From the NCBI RefSeq assembly GCF_029689945.1, contig NZ_CP121451.1, positions 1,922,001 through 1,986,000 on the forward strand: a stretch of 64,000 nt of DNA. Direction: 5' to 3'. This DNA is from Paenibacillus amylolyticus (GTDB lineage Bacteria > Bacillota > Bacilli > Paenibacillales > Paenibacillaceae). The notes under the pieces are model-generated. The model searched no databases, had not been told where the DNA came from, and worked only from the letters and a program-made list of their open reading frames with translations. Each line of letters starts with the position of its first letter. Positions within the stretch are counted from its first letter, which is position 1. This document shows, in pieces, positions 52,975 through 64,000 of this stretch. The position numbers were made by a program, and so were the translations under genes.

Positions 52975-53188
52975 TAATATGTACATTTTGGGCAAACTGG
53001 GGATAAGAATGATTTGGAAAGACATCCGCCGATCAAAGTTGCTCTTTTTTCGAACGACATTTCGAGTAAGGGCTTTTCTTTATTTGTGGATGCATTGCTT
53101 TGCTCTGTATGTGTACCATTATAAGGTTACAAACAGAGGTTCGCAACGAAATTTTTAAAGTGAGTAGACATTGAGGGGTGAGTTTAAG

Positions 53189-56100
53189 TTGGCAGGACAT
53201 CTTGTTCAATATGGTCGACGCACTCGGCGCAGTTATGCACGAATTAACGAGATACTCGAAGTTCCTAACCTGATTGAAATCCAACAAAAATCCTATGATT
53301 GGTTTTTGGAGGAAGGGTTGCGCGAAATGTTCCAGGATATCTCGCCGATCCAGGATTTCACAGGCAACTTGATTTTGGAATTTATCGATTACAGTCTCGG
53401 TGAACCGAAGTATACAGTAGACGACGCGAAAGAGCGTGACGTTACGTATGCAGCACCGCTTCGGGTCAAAGTCCGGCTCATTAATAAGGAAACCGGCGAA
53501 GTCAAAGAGCAGGAAGTATTCATGGGAGATTTCCCGCTGATGACCAACACGGGCACATTTATTATTAATGGTGCGGAACGGGTTATTGTCAGCCAGTTGG
53601 TTCGCTCTCCTAGCGTTTACTTCAGTACCAAAGTAGATAAAAACGCCAAAAAAACGTATACCGCTACAGTTATTCCTAACCGCGGCGCTTGGCTGGAACT
53701 GGAGATGGACGCGAAGGATGTTGTTTACGTCCGGATCGACCGTACACGTAAAATACCGGTTACGGTTCTCCTGCGTTCACTTGGTTTTGGCACAGATGCT
53801 GAGATTCTGGATCTGCTCGGTAATGACGAATATATCCGCAACACACTGGACAAAGACAACACGGATTCCACGGAGAAAGCACTCATTGAGATCTATGAGC
53901 GTCTTCGTCCGGGCGAGCCTCCAACGCTGGATAATGCGAAGAGCTTGCTCGTAGCACGTTTCTTTGATCCAAAACGTTATGACCTAGCTAATGTAGGTCG
54001 TTACAAAATGAATAAAAAACTCCACATCAAAAACCGTTTGTTTAACCAACGCTTGGCTGAATCACTTGTTGACGCTGAAACAGGTGAAATCATTGCCGAA
54101 GCAGGACAAATGGTTGATCGTCGCTTGTTGGATGAAATCATGCCGTATCTGGAGAAGAGCGTTGGATTCCGCACGTATCACGTGGGTAACGGTGTTCTGG
54201 ATGCCAATGATATCCCTATGCAAACGATCGATGTGTTCTCACCAACTGAAGATGGTAAAGTGGTTAAACTGATTGCCAATGCAAACATTGACAAGTCCGT
54301 TAAAAACGTGACGCCGGCGGATATCATTTCCTCCATCAGTTATTTCCTTAACCTTCTGCAGGGTATTGGTAGCACGGATGATATCGATCATCTGGGTAAC
54401 CGTCGTTTGCGTTCAGTGGGTGAACTCTTGCAGAACCAGTTCCGTATCGGTTTGTCCCGTATGGAGCGTGTGGTTCGTGAGAGAATGTCCATTCAGGATG
54501 CTAACGTCATTACACCACAGGCTTTGATCAACATACGTCCTGTTATTGCATCGATTAAAGAGTTCTTCGGTAGCTCCCAATTGTCACAGTTTATGGATCA
54601 AACGAACCCGTTGGGCGAGTTGACGCATAAACGTCGTTTGTCCGCACTCGGACCCGGTGGTTTGACGCGGGAACGTGCAGGTATGGAAGTACGTGACGTC
54701 CATCCATCCCACTATGGCCGTATGTGTCCAATCGAGACGCCAGAGGGACCAAACATCGGTCTGATCAACTCCTTGTCCACGTTCGCCCGTGTAAATGAAT
54801 ATGGCTTCATTGAAGCTCCATATCGTTGGGTCGATCCGAAGACAGGTATTGTAACTGAGCAAATTGATTACCTGACAGCGGACGAAGAGGACAACTATGT
54901 CATTGCGCAAGCGAATGCGAAGTTGAATGACGATGGTACCTTTGCAGAAGAAGCGATCATTGTACGTTACAACAAACAGTCGGATAACATCCTTACGATG
55001 CCGAGTGAACGAGTTGACTACATGGACGTTTCTCCTAAACAGGTTGTATCCGTCGCTACAGCGCTGATCCCGTTCCTTGAGAACGATGACTCCAACCGTG
55101 CACTCATGGGATCTAATATGCAGCGGCAGGCGGTTCCACTCTTGATTCCTAAAGCACCACTCGTAGGAACAGGTATGGAGCACAAAGCTGCAAAAGACTC
55201 CGGTGTATGTATTGTCTCCGATTATGACGGAATTATTGAACGTTCTTCTGCGAACGAAATTTGGCTCCGTCGTGTTGAAGAAGTGGACGGTCAGGAAGTT
55301 AAAGGCGATATCGTTAAATATAAATTACACAAATTTATGCGTTCGAACCAAGGAACATGCATTAACCAGCGTCCGATTGTCAAAAGAGGTGCAGCTGTCA
55401 AAGCTGGCGATATCCTCGCTGACGGTCCTTCAACGGAAATGGGTGAATTGGCTTTGGGACGTAACGTCGTTGTTGCCTTCATGACTTGGGAAGGTTACAA
55501 CTACGAGGATGCGATCCTGCTCAGTGAAAACTCGTTAAGGAAGATGTTTACACATCCATCCATATCGAGGAATATGAGTCAGAAGCACGTGATACCAAGC
55601 TCGGACCTGAAGAGATCACACGTGACATCCCTAACGTTGGGGAAGAAGCGTTGCGTAACTTGGATGAGCGCGGTATTATCCGTATCGGTGCAGAGATCAG
55701 CGCTGGCGACATTCTGGTTGGTAAAGTAACGCCTAAGGGTGTAACAGAGCTGACTGCAGAAGAACGTCTCTTGCATGCGATCTTTGGTGAGAAAGCACGT
55801 GAAGTACGTGATACTTCCTTGCGTGTACCACATGGTACTGACGGTATCGTAGTAGACGTGAAAGTATTTACCCGTGAAAACGGGGATGAGCTGCCTCCAG
55901 GCGTTAACCAGCTCGTTCGTGTATATATTGCTCAAAAACGGAAAATTTCCGAGGGTGATAAAATGGCCGGACGTCACGGTAACAAAGGGGTCGTGGCCCG
56001 CATCTTGCCGGAAGAAGATATGCCTTTCCTGCCAGACGGTACACCGGTTCAGATCGTTCTTAACCCACTGGGCGTACCTTCCCGGATGAATATCGGTCAA

Positions 56101-56733
56101 GTACTTGAGGTTCACTTGGGTATGGCGGCAATGCAACTGGGTATTCACGTAGCAACGCCTGTATTCGACGGAGCGAAGGAGTATGATGTCTTCGATACGA
56201 TGGAAGAAGCAGGTATGCAACGTAATGGTAAAACTGTCCTGTATGATGGTCGTACAGGGGAAGAGTTTGAACGTGAAGTTACCGTAGGTGTCATGCACAT
56301 GATTAAACTGGCACACATGGTTGATGATAAAATCCATGCCCGTTCCACAGGTCCTTACTCACTTGTTACGCAACAGCCATTGGGTGGTAAAGCCCAATTC
56401 GGTGGACAGCGTTTCGGGGAGATGGAAGTATGGGCGCTTGAGGCATACGGTGCAGCTTATACACTGCAAGAAATCTTGACCGTTAAATCCGATGACGTTG
56501 TTGGTCGGGTGAAAACGTATGAATCCATCGTCAAAGGCGAGAATGTTCCGGAGCCGGGTGTTCCTGAATCGTTCAAAGTATTGATTAAAGAGCTGCAAAG
56601 CTTGGGTATGGACGTTAAGATTTTGAGTGAAGATGAGCAAGAGATTGAAATGAGAGAAATGGACGATGAAGATGACGCTGCGAGCGATAAGCTCAGCCTC
56701 AACCTTGAGGGTACAGAGGTCGGGGCGGAATAA
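53189..56733 (+). CDS. rpoB: DNA-directed RNA polymerase subunit beta (frameshifted in this sequence)
   Basis: The repaired beta subunit is about 1,181 residues: adding one A to AAAA at 55527-55530 restores [20 protein letters not shown]. The TTG at 53189 is chosen because GAGGGGTGAG precedes it and the protein then begins AGHLVQYG as in Bacillus. The rifampicin-binding segment ([18 protein letters not shown] and [13 protein letters not shown]) shows no common resistance substitution. Catalytic-core segments such as [10 protein letters not shown] are intact. As read, the protein would stop at 55729. An acidic tail with [10 protein letters not shown] ends it. It lies 113 bases before rpoC. Confidence 0.97.
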
Positions 56734-56782
56734 TCCGTTTCGAGCGCATGATGACCGGCGTTTTTCATCAGGCTCGCGTCTT

Positions 56783-56801
56783 GCTCCGGCTTCGGTCGGA
56801 G
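56783..56801 (+). other. Intergenic hairpin between rpoB and rpoC
   Basis: CTCCGGC and GTCGGAG form a seven-pair stem (one G-U) around a stable TTCG loop, with no T tail. It may protect or space the rpoBC message. Confidence 0.35.
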
Positions 56802-56846
56802 GGGGCGTAACCTAGAATACAGGAATTGGTTAAGGAGGGTTGCTCC

Positions 56847-59800
56847 TTGTTGGACGTCAACAATTTCGAATACATGAAGATCGGGCTTGCTTCCCCAGAG
56901 AAAATTCGTTCTTGGTCCCGCGGAGAAGTGAAAAAACCGGAAACGATCAACTATCGTACGTTGAAACCGGAAAAAGAAGGGCTGTTCTGCGAAAAGATTT
57001 TTGGCCCTACAAAAGACTGGGAATGTCATTGCGGTAAATACAAACGCGTCCGTTATAAAGGCGTTGTCTGTGATCGTTGTGGCGTTGAAGTAACACGTGC
57101 GAAAGTGCGCCGCGAACGGATGGGCCATATTGAGCTCGCTGCTCCGGTATCGCATATCTGGTACTTCAAAGGTATTCCGAGCCGTATGGGTCTTGCTCTG
57201 GATATGTCTCCAAGATCTCTTGAAGAGATTATTTATTTTGCATCATATGTTGTAACTGATCCAGGAGAAACTCCACTGGAGAAAAAACAGCTGTTGTCCG
57301 AGAAAGAATACCGCAGCTACCGTGAAAAATACGGATATGGTTTCCAGGCTGGCATGGGCGCAGAAGCGGTTAAAAAATTGCTTCAAGACCTTGACATTGA
57401 TAAAGAGCTCGAGTTCCTGAAAGAAGAGCTCCGGACTGCACAAGGACAACGTCGTAATCGTGCAATCAAGCGTCTGGAAGTTATCGAAGCATTCCGCAAC
57501 TCCGGCAACAATCCAGAGTGGATGATCATGGATGTACTCCCTGTTATCCCGCCGGAACTTCGTCCAATGGTACAGTTGGACGGTGGACGTTTTGCAACGT
57601 CTGACCTGAATGACTTGTATCGCCGTGTAATCAACCGGAACAATCGTCTGAAACGTCTACTTGATCTGGGCGCGCCAGATATTATCGTGCAAAATGAAAA
57701 ACGGATGTTGCAGGAAGCTGTCGACGCATTGATCGATAATGGTCGTCGTGGACGCCCAGTAACGGGTCCTGGTAACCGTCCATTGAAATCCCTCAGCCAC
57801 ATGCTGAAAGGTAAACAAGGACGTTTCCGTCAGAACTTGCTCGGTAAACGGGTTGACTATTCTGGTCGTTCCGTTATCGTTGTCGGACCTTACCTGAAAA
57901 TGTATCAGTGTGGTCTGCCAAAAGATATGGCACTTGAATTGTTTAAGCCTTTCGTTATGAAAGAGCTTGTAAATAAAGGGCTTGCCCACAACATCAAGAG
58001 CGCGAAACGTAAAGTTGAGCGTGTAAGTCCTGAAGTATGGGATGTTCTTGAAGAAGTAATCAAGGAGCATCCGGTTCTGTTGAACCGTGCCCCTACGCTT
58101 CACAGACTCGGTATTCAAGCATTTGAACCGATTCTTGTTGAAGGTAAAGCAATTCGTCTTCACCCGCTCGTATGTACGGCATACAATGCCGACTTTGACG
58201 GTGACCAAATGGCCGTGCACGTTCCGTTGTCCGCTGAAGCTCAAGCGGAAGCACGTATCCTGATGCTTGCATCAGGTAACATTTTGAACCCGAAAGACGG
58301 TAAACCGGTTGTTACTCCTTCCCAGGATATGGTGCTTGGTTCTTATTACCTCACTATGGACAACAAGGAAGAAAAGGGCACTGGTATGATCCTGCGTACA
58401 GTTAACGAGGCTGTATCAGCTTACCAACGTGGTACTGCTGGTCTGCATGCGCGTGTAGCTATTCCGGTTAAGGCGCTTGGTAAAACAAGCTTTACGGAAG
58501 AGCAGCAAGAAGGAATGTTGTTGACAACGATCGGTAAAATTATTTTTAATGAAATTTTCCCGGCAAGCTTCCCGTATATCAATGACGCGACTCGTGCGAA
58601 CCTCTACCAAGGTACGGCAGATCACTCATTTGTATATGAAAAAGGTGCTGATCTCAGAGAAGCTATTATGAATGCTCCTCTGGCTGGCGGTGTCGGCAAA
58701 GAATACCTCGGCTCCATCATTGCACGTTGTTTTGAAATTTATCACACAACGGAAACAGCCGTTATTTTGGATAAAATCAAACAACTTGGATTCACATATT
58801 CTACTCGTGCCGGTATTACGGTTGCGGTATCTGATGTTATCGTTCCGCCTGAGAAATTTGAAATTCTCAGACAGTCCGAAGATAAAGCACAAATCGTTAC
58901 GAATCAGTACCGTCGTGGTCTGATTACGAATGAAGAGCGCTATGACCGTATCATTGATATCTGGTCAAAATCCAAAGATGACATCACGGATATCCTGATG
59001 AAATCCATGGACCGTTACAATTCCATCATGATGATGGTAGACTCCAAAGCACGGGGTAACAAATCGCAAATCACCCAATTGGGCGGTATGCGTGGTCTGA
59101 TGGCCAACCCATCCGGTCGGATTATCGAACTCCCAATCAAATCGAACTTCCGTGAAGGTCTGACAGTACTCGAGTACTTTATCTCCACTCACGGAGCGCG
59201 TAAAGGTCTGGCGGATACAGCCCTGCGTACAGCCGATTCAGGTTACCTGACTCGTCGTCTCGTAGACGTAGCCCAAGACGTAATCGTGCGTGATGATGAT
59301 TGTGGTACCGATAAAGGCTTTACGGTAAGTCGTATCCAGGATGGTAAAGAGGTTATTGAAGATCTCTACGACCGTATTGAAGGCAGATACTGCTTCGAGA
59401 CAGTTCGTCATCCGGAAACCAAAGAAATCATTGCAGGTCGCAATGAATTGATTGACTCCGATAAAGCAGAGGCAATCATCAAAGCGGGCGTGACCAAATT
59501 GCAAATTCGCTCCGTACTCAGCTGCCGTGCAAGTCATGGTGTCTGCAAGAAGTGTTATGGTCGTAACCTTGCGACTGGTAAACACGTGGAGATTGGTGAA
59601 GCAGTTGGTATTATTGCAGCGCAATCCATTGGTGAGCCAGGAACACAGCTTACAATGCGTACGTTCCACACCGGCGGTGTAGCCGGAGACGATATTACGC
59701 AAGGTTTGCCGCGTATCCAGGAGTTGTTTGAAGCTCGTAATCCTAAGGGTCAAGCAACAATCAGTGAGATTGATGGTGTGGTTAAAGAGATTCGCGAAGC

Positions 59801-60461
59801 GAAAGATCGTCGTGAAATCGAAATTCAAGGTGAAGCGGAGTCCAAAGTATACTCTGTTACCTACGGTTCCCGTGTGCGCGTAAGCGAAGGCATGGAGATT
59901 GAAGCTGGTGACGAGTTGACAGACGGTTCCATCGATCCAAAAGAAATGCTGCGCATTAAAGGCGTACGTGGCGTACAAAACTACATTTTGCAGGAAGTAC
60001 AACGCGTATACCGTAACCAAGGCGTAGAAATCAATGACAAGCACGTTGAAGTTATGATCCGTCAAATGCTGCGTAAAATCCGCATCGTAGATGCAGGAGA
60101 TACAACGCTGTTGCCAGGATCGTTCGTAGATACGCATGAGTACGAAAGAGCTAACAAAATTGCGATTCTTAGTGATAAAGAGCCAGCGGTTGCTAAACCA
60201 ATCCTGCTCGGTATTACAAAAGCATCCCTGGAAACAGACTCCTTCCTCTCAGCGGCTTCGTTCCAAGAAACGACACGTGTTCTGACAGATGCAGCGATCA
60301 AAGGTAAAGTCGATCAGTTGCTTGGTCTGAAGGAAAATGTAATCATCGGTAAATTGATCCCTGCGGGTACAGGCATGAACCGTTACCGCAGTATCAAATT
60401 TGCTGAGCCTGAAGATGGCCAGTCTTCTGTAGAAGAACTGGAACCAGTTTCGGTTGATTAA
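56847..60461 (+). CDS. rpoC: DNA-directed RNA polymerase subunit beta'
   Basis: The 1,204-residue beta' subunit is uninterrupted. The N-terminal zinc site appears in [20 protein letters not shown]. The catalytic magnesium motif is [13 protein letters not shown] (near 445-457). The trigger loop region includes [19 protein letters not shown], and the second zinc site appears as [16 protein letters not shown]. The start is the TTG at 56847, seven bases after AAGGAGGG, giving LDVNNFEYM as in Bacillus. TTG starts for both rpoB and rpoC are notable. Confidence 0.98.
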   Translation: MLDVNNFEYMKIGLASPEKIRSWSRGEVKKPETINYRTLKPEKEGLFCEKIFGPTKDWECHCGKYKRVRYKGVVCDRCGVEVTRAKVRRERMGHIELAAPVSHIWYFKGIPSRMGLALDMSPRSLEEIIYFASYVVTDPGETPLEKKQLLSEKEYRSYREKYGYGFQAGMGAEAVKKLLQDLDIDKELEFLKEELRTAQGQRRNRAIKRLEVIEAFRNSGNNPEWMIMDVLPVIPPELRPMVQLDGGRFATSDLNDLYRRVINRNNRLKRLLDLGAPDIIVQNEKRMLQEAVDALIDNGRRGRPVTGPGNRPLKSLSHMLKGKQGRFRQNLLGKRVDYSGRSVIVVGPYLKMYQCGLPKDMALELFKPFVMKELVNKGLAHNIKSAKRKVERVSPEVWDVLEEVIKEHPVLLNRAPTLHRLGIQAFEPILVEGKAIRLHPLVCTAYNADFDGDQMAVHVPLSAEAQAEARILMLASGNILNPKDGKPVVTPSQDMVLGSYYLTMDNKEEKGTGMILRTVNEAVSAYQRGTAGLHARVAIPVKALGKTSFTEEQQEGMLLTTIGKIIFNEIFPASFPYINDATRANLYQGTADHSFVYEKGADLREAIMNAPLAGGVGKEYLGSIIARCFEIYHTTETAVILDKIKQLGFTYSTRAGITVAVSDVIVPPEKFEILRQSEDKAQIVTNQYRRGLITNEERYDRIIDIWSKSKDDITDILMKSMDRYNSIMMMVDSKARGNKSQITQLGGMRGLMANPSGRIIELPIKSNFREGLTVLEYFISTHGARKGLADTALRTADSGYLTRRLVDVAQDVIVRDDDCGTDKGFTVSRIQDGKEVIEDLYDRIEGRYCFETVRHPETKEIIAGRNELIDSDKAEAIIKAGVTKLQIRSVLSCRASHGVCKKCYGRNLATGKHVEIGEAVGIIAAQSIGEPGTQLTMRTFHTGGVAGDDITQGLPRIQELFEARNPKGQATISEIDGVVKEIREAKDRREIEIQGEAESKVYSVTYGSRVRVSEGMEIEAGDELTDGSIDPKEMLRIKGVRGVQNYILQEVQRVYRNQGVEINDKHVEVMIRQMLRKIRIVDAGDTTLLPGSFVDTHEYERANKIAILSDKEPAVAKPILLGITKASLETDSFLSAASFQETTRVLTDAAIKGKVDQLLGLKENVIIGKLIPAGTGMNRYRSIKFAEPEDGQSSVEELEPVSVD

Positions 60462-60500
60462 ATAGATTGCTCCTCATATAGAGGGGAATGAAAGTTTGGT

Positions 60501-60549
60501 ACGTCAGGAGGCGGACGCTTGTATAATACAAGCGGACAAATCCTGATGT
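60501..60549 (+). terminator. Composite hairpin after rpoC
   Basis: An outer stem ACGTCAGGA/TCCTGATGT (60501-60509 with 60541-60549, one G-U) encloses a perfect 9-bp stem CGCTTGTAT/ATACAAGCG (60516-60524 with 60526-60534). No clear T tail follows, so it could be a weak terminator or an RNA processing structure. Confidence 0.4.
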
Positions 60550-60584
60550 GCGAAAACTTTTAAAAAAATGTTTTAGGATTAGCA

Positions 60585-60613
60585 TTGACAATGCTTGCGC
60601 TAGATGCTAATAT
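60585..60613 (+). promoter_or_regulatory. Promoter of the L7Ae-rpsL-rpsG-fusA operon
   Basis: A perfect TTGACA at 60585-60590, a 17-base spacer and TAATAT at 60608-60613 preceded by an extended TGC. This is the best sigma-A promoter in the window. Confidence 0.88.
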
Positions 60614-60667
60614 ATCAAAGGTGCGTGGGCAGCTGATTGTACATGGTTCTATTCGGAGGAATGCACA

Positions 60668-60916
60668 ATGTCTAATGAAAAAGCCTTGCAAGATGCTCAT
60701 GTCAAAATAGGTACCAAACAGACCATGCGGATGGTGCAGACAGGTATGGCTTCTGAAGTCTATGTCGCAGAAGATAGTGATCCGCAGCTCACTTCCAAAA
60801 TCATTGCTTTGTGTGAACAGCACAATGTGAAGTACACGAAAGTGGATACAATGAAAAATCTCGGCAAAGCTTGCGGGATTGGAGTGGGAGCAGCTATGGC
60901 TGCTGTCGTAAAATGA
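60668..60916 (+). CDS. L7Ae-family K-turn RNA-binding protein (YbxF-like)
   Basis: An 82-residue protein of the L7Ae/L30e/S12e family. YbxF of B. subtilis binds RNA kink-turns. The sequence shows the family layout: KALQDAHVKIGTKQTMRMVQ, AEDSDPQLTSKIIALCEQHN, and the LGKACGIGVGAAMAAVV C-terminal helix region. The ATG follows CGGAGGAATGCACA. It is the first gene before rpsL, as in Bacillus. Confidence 0.92.
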   Translation: MSNEKALQDAHVKIGTKQTMRMVQTGMASEVYVAEDSDPQLTSKIIALCEQHNVKYTKVDTMKNLGKACGIGVGAAMAAVVK

Positions 60917-61069
60917 TAGTGTAAGGAACGTTTTTGTCCGAGAACTTTTAGGGATTCTCCAAGGCAAAAACTTTTCATTTGTCTTTTTATGAACCGCCTG
61001 GGTCTGTGGACTTAGCGAAAAGAGGTTTATAAAGAAACATGAATATTTGAGGAAGGGGGTGGCAATCAC

Positions 61070-61492
61070 ATGCCAACTATTAACCAACTGGTTCGTAAAG
61101 GACGTCAAGCAAAAGTTGAGAAGTCAAAATCTCCTGCTTTGCAAAAAGGATTCAACGCTCTGAAACGTGAATCTACTAACATCAGTGCCCCACAAAAACG
61201 TGGTGTCTGCACTCGTGTAGGTACAATGACTCCACGTAAACCGAACTCTGCACTTCGTAAATATGCCCGTGTTCGTTTGACGAACCGTCTCGAGGTAACT
61301 GCTTATATCCCGGGAATCGGACATAACCTTCAAGAGCACAGTGTGGTATTGATCCGCGGAGGTAAAGTTAAAGACCTTGCAGGGGTTCGTTATCACATCG
61401 TTCGTGGAGCTCTCGATACTGCAGGCGTAAACAACCGTATGCAAGCTCGTTCGAAATACGGTGCTAAACGTCCAAAAGCTAAAAAAGCCTAA
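61070..61492 (+). CDS. rpsL: 30S ribosomal protein S12 with Arg56 and Ala104
   Basis: S12 lies at the decoding center and controls accuracy. The 140-residue protein matches the family from [20 protein letters not shown] to the [11 protein letters not shown] tail. In the conserved TPKKPNS loop, the first lysine is arginine (codon CGT, residue 56; Lys56 of B. subtilis, Lys42 or 43 in other numberings). In KDLPG, the proline is alanine (residue 104). Both positions are known streptomycin-resistance sites in model bacteria, while Lys101 is kept. The ATG follows AGGAAGGGGGTGGCAATCAC. Confidence 0.98.
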   Translation: MPTINQLVRKGRQAKVEKSKSPALQKGFNALKRESTNISAPQKRGVCTRVGTMTPRKPNSALRKYARVRLTNRLEVTAYIPGIGHNLQEHSVVLIRGGKVKDLAGVRYHIVRGALDTAGVNNRMQARSKYGAKRPKAKKA

Positions 61493-61579
61493 ACCATTAT
61501 AAGCAGAGAACCTGAAAGCCTTCTGGCTTAGGTCTGGAAGGTACAAGGTCTGCTGAACAAGAAAGAAAGGGGGATATCC

Positions 61580-62050
61580 ATGCCACGCAAAGGTCCAGTT
61601 ACGAAAAGAGACGTGTTGCCAGATCCGGTATACAACTCCAAGTTGGTTACTCGTTTGATCAATCGCATCATGCTCGACGGAAAACGCGGTGTTGCTCAAA
61701 GCATTCTGTATAATGCGTTCAAGTTGATTCAAGAACGTACGGGTAATGACCCGATGGAAGTATTTGAAGCAGCAATCAAGAATATCATGCCAGTCCTGGA
61801 AGTTAAAGCTCGCCGTGTCGGCGGTGCCAACTACCAAGTACCAATCGAGGTAAAACCAGAGAGACGTACTGCTCTGGGGCTACGTTGGCTCGTGAACTAC
61901 TCCCGCAACCGCGGTGAGAAAACAATGGAAGAGCGTTTGGCGGCTGAGATCATCGACGCTTCCAACAACACAGGCGCTTCCGTTAAAAAACGTGAAGACA
62001 CACACAAAATGGCTGAAGCGAACAAAGCGTTTGCTCACTACCGTTGGTAG
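61580..62050 (+). CDS. rpsG: 30S ribosomal protein S7
   Basis: S7 nucleates assembly of the 30S head and binds 16S rRNA. The 156-residue protein has the family motifs [15 protein letters not shown] at the start, [17 protein letters not shown], and [20 protein letters not shown], and the last residues AFAHYRW. The ATG follows AAGAAAGGGGGATATCC. It lies in the usual rpsL-rpsG-fusA order. Confidence 0.98.
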   Translation: MPRKGPVTKRDVLPDPVYNSKLVTRLINRIMLDGKRGVAQSILYNAFKLIQERTGNDPMEVFEAAIKNIMPVLEVKARRVGGANYQVPIEVKPERRTALGLRWLVNYSRNRGEKTMEERLAAEIIDASNNTGASVKKREDTHKMAEANKAFAHYRW

Positions 62051-62100
62051 GATTCAGTTCACAATAAAAAAACTTCAATTTTGAAGGGAGACCCATTTCA

Positions 62101-64000
62101 TGGCTAGAGAGTTCTCCTTGAAAAATACACGTAATATCGGGATCATGGCTCATATTGATGCGGGTAAAACCACGACAACTGAGCGGATCTTGTTCTACAC
62201 AGGACGTACGCACAAAATCGGTGAAGTACACGAAGGCGCTGCGACAATGGACTGGATGGAACAGGAACAGGAGCGCGGAATTACGATTACTTCCGCTGCA
62301 ACTACCGCTGCTTGGAAAGGCCACCGCGTTAATATTATTGATACCCCGGGACACGTTGACTTCACTGTTGAAGTTGAACGTTCCCTTCGTGTATTGGACG
62401 GAGCAGTTGGTGTATTCAGTGCGAAAGAAGGCGTTGAGCCTCAGTCCGAAACCGTATGGAGACAGGCTGATAAGTACGGCGTACCTCGTATCGCATATGT
62501 AAACAAAATGGATATCATCGGTGCTGACTTCCTGAACGTTGTATCCGACATGCGTGATCGCCTTCAAGCGAACGCTGTTGCAATTCAACTTCCAATCGGT
62601 GCTGAAAATGATTTCATTGGTATTATCGATATCGTTGAACAAAAGGCTCATATGTACAAAGATGACCTTGGTCAAAATATCGAAGAAACAGAAATTCCTG
62701 CGGAATTCAAAGAGCAAGTTGAAGAACTTCGCAACGAATTGATTGAGCGCGTTGCAGAACTGGATGAAGAATTGACAATGAAATACCTGGAAGGCGAAGA
62801 AATCTCTATTGAAGAGATCAAAGGCGCTCTCCGTAAAGGTGTAGTAGAAGTTAAAATCTTCCCGGTTATCTGTGGATCCTCATATCGTAACAAAGGTGTT
62901 CAACTGATGTTGGATGCTGTTATCGACTACTTGCCAGCTCCAACAGATGTACCATCAATTACGGGTCATCTGGAAGATGGAACTGAAGCAGTTCGTAAGT
63001 CCTCTGATGAAGAGCCATTCTCCGCATTGGCATTCAAAATCATGACTGACCCTTACGTAGGTAAATTGACATTCTTCCGCGTATACTCCGGTGTTCTTCA
63101 ATCCGGTTCATATGTATTGAATGCCACTAAAAACAAACGTGAGCGTATCGGTCGTATCCTTCAAATGCATGCGAACAGCCGTCAAGAGATCACTGAAGTT
63201 TACTCCGGTGACATTGCAGCTGCCGTAGGTTTGAAAGATACGGGTACAGGTGATACACTATGTGATGAGAAAAACCCGGTAATCCTGGAATCAATGAACT
63301 TCCCTGATCCGGTTATCGAAATCGCCGTTGAACCTAAAACCAAAGCTGACCAAGATAAAATGGGTGTTGCTCTCGGTAAGTTGACTGAAGAGGATCCGAC
63401 TCTTCGTGCTCATACTGATGAAGAAACAGGTCAAACAATCTTGGCAGGTATGGGTGAGCTTCACCTTGATATCATCATCGACCGTATGCGTCGTGAGTTC
63501 AAGGTAGAAACTACTGTGGGTAAACCACAAGTAGCTTACCGTGAAACATTCCGTGCTCCAGCGCGCGTTGAAGGTAAATTCGTACGTCAATCCGGTGGTC
63601 GTGGTCAATACGGTCACGTATGGGTTGAATTCGAACCTCTCGAGCCGGGTACAGGCAGCCAGTTCGAAAGTAAGGTTGTCGGTGGTTCCGTTCCAAGAGA
63701 ATACATTCAACCTGCACTGTCAGGGATTGAAGAGCAAATGAAAAACGGCGTTATCGCAGGCTTCCCGCTTGTAGACGTTAAGGCTACTATTGTAGACGGA
63801 TCTTACCATGATGTCGATTCCAACGAGATGGCATTTAAAATTGCCGGATCTATGGCGCTGAAAGCAGCGAAAGACAAATGTAGTCCAGTTCTGCTTGAGC
63901 CTATCATGAAAGTAGAAGTAACAGTTCCAGAAGAGTACATGGGTGACGTAATGGGTATGTTGAACTCCCGTCGTGGCCGCATTGAAGGTATGGATTCCCG
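62101..64000 (+). CDS. fusA: Elongation factor G (3' end beyond the window)
   Basis: The first 633 codons of EF-G are present and uninterrupted; the gene runs off the window. EF-G is the GTPase for ribosomal translocation. The G1 motif is [12 protein letters not shown] (near 19-30), switch I includes [10 protein letters not shown]3 is DTPGHVDF, and G4 is NKMD. Domains II, III, IV and the start of V follow. The ATG is preceded by TGAAGGGAGACCCATTTC. tuf is expected next. Confidence 0.98.

Noticed and set aside
52922..53158. A 78-codon + strand frame in the rpoB leader
   Set aside because: It overlaps the leader hairpin, has no ribosome-binding site, and has an odd basic/aromatic composition. 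The region is better read as untranslated leader.
54560..54660. Rifampicin-resistance mutation in rpoB
   Set aside because: The resistance region has the usual Gln, Asp, His and Ser residues at the hot-spot positions, so it appears wild type.

Overview
The window is a chromosomal stretch from a low/mid-GC Gram-positive bacterium, almost certainly a Paenibacillus. The 16S variable region, the copper-amine-oxidase-like domains, and the gene order of the ctsR-to-fusA block (close to Bacillus subtilis but not identical) all point there. From memory of 16S sequences it looks like the P. amylolyticus / P. xylanexedens / P. pabuli group; that has not been checked. Nearly every gene is on the + strand, consistent with a leading-strand, near-origin location. 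TTG and GTG starts are common, including TTG for rpoB, rpoC and rplJ.

Layout: (1) 0.3-4 kb: a small membrane protein, an exported HtrA-like serine protease and an exported multi-domain partner. (2) 4.4-10.7 kb: a peptidase-U32/RlhA-type rRNA hydroxylation protein and a SWIM-SNF2 helicase. (3) 10.8-15.4 kb: galU, rmlC-rmlB-rmlD for dTDP-rhamnose, and an exported phosphodiesterase-like protein. (4) 15.5-21.2 kb: pcrB-pcrA-ligA (lipid, helicase, DNA ligase), with copies of an unfamiliar structured repeat between the genes. (5) 21.3-22.7 kb, minus strand: a membrane-anchored molybdopterin oxidoreductase. (6) 23.2-28.6 kb: a complete rRNA operon (16S, tRNA-Ala, 23S, 5S) with promoter, processing stems and terminator. 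(7) 28.7-37.9 kb: a GNAT acetyltransferase, then ctsR-mcsA-mcsB-clpC (protein quality control, with a perfect CtsR operator), radA and disA. (8) 37.9-47.6 kb: pssA, a small minus-strand gene, a PIN/TRAM protein, ispD-ispF, gltX, a cysteine T-box with cysE-cysS, mrnC, rlmB and rae1. (9) 47.7-64 kb: sigH, rpmG-secE-nusG, rplK-rplA, rplJ-rplL, a methyltransferase, rpoB-rpoC, an L7Ae-like protein, rpsL, rpsG and the start of fusA, with autoregulatory r-protein leaders.

Two points dominate interpretation. First, eleven genes, several of them essential (rpoB, gltX, nusG, rplA, ispD), carry one or two reading-frame breaks. Almost all are restored by adding one base to a short homopolymer run. This is the signature of sequencing or assembly error, so I annotate these genes as single intact loci spanning the break. 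Second, at least three intergenic regions carry copies of an approximately 145-155 bp element. It has inverted ends, a conserved GCGATCGGAA motif and stems whose sequence differs between copies while pairing is kept. I know no name for it; it is the best candidate here for something undescribed. Ribosomal protein S12 also carries Arg56 and Ala104 at two classical streptomycin-resistance positions, apparently as fixed lineage states.
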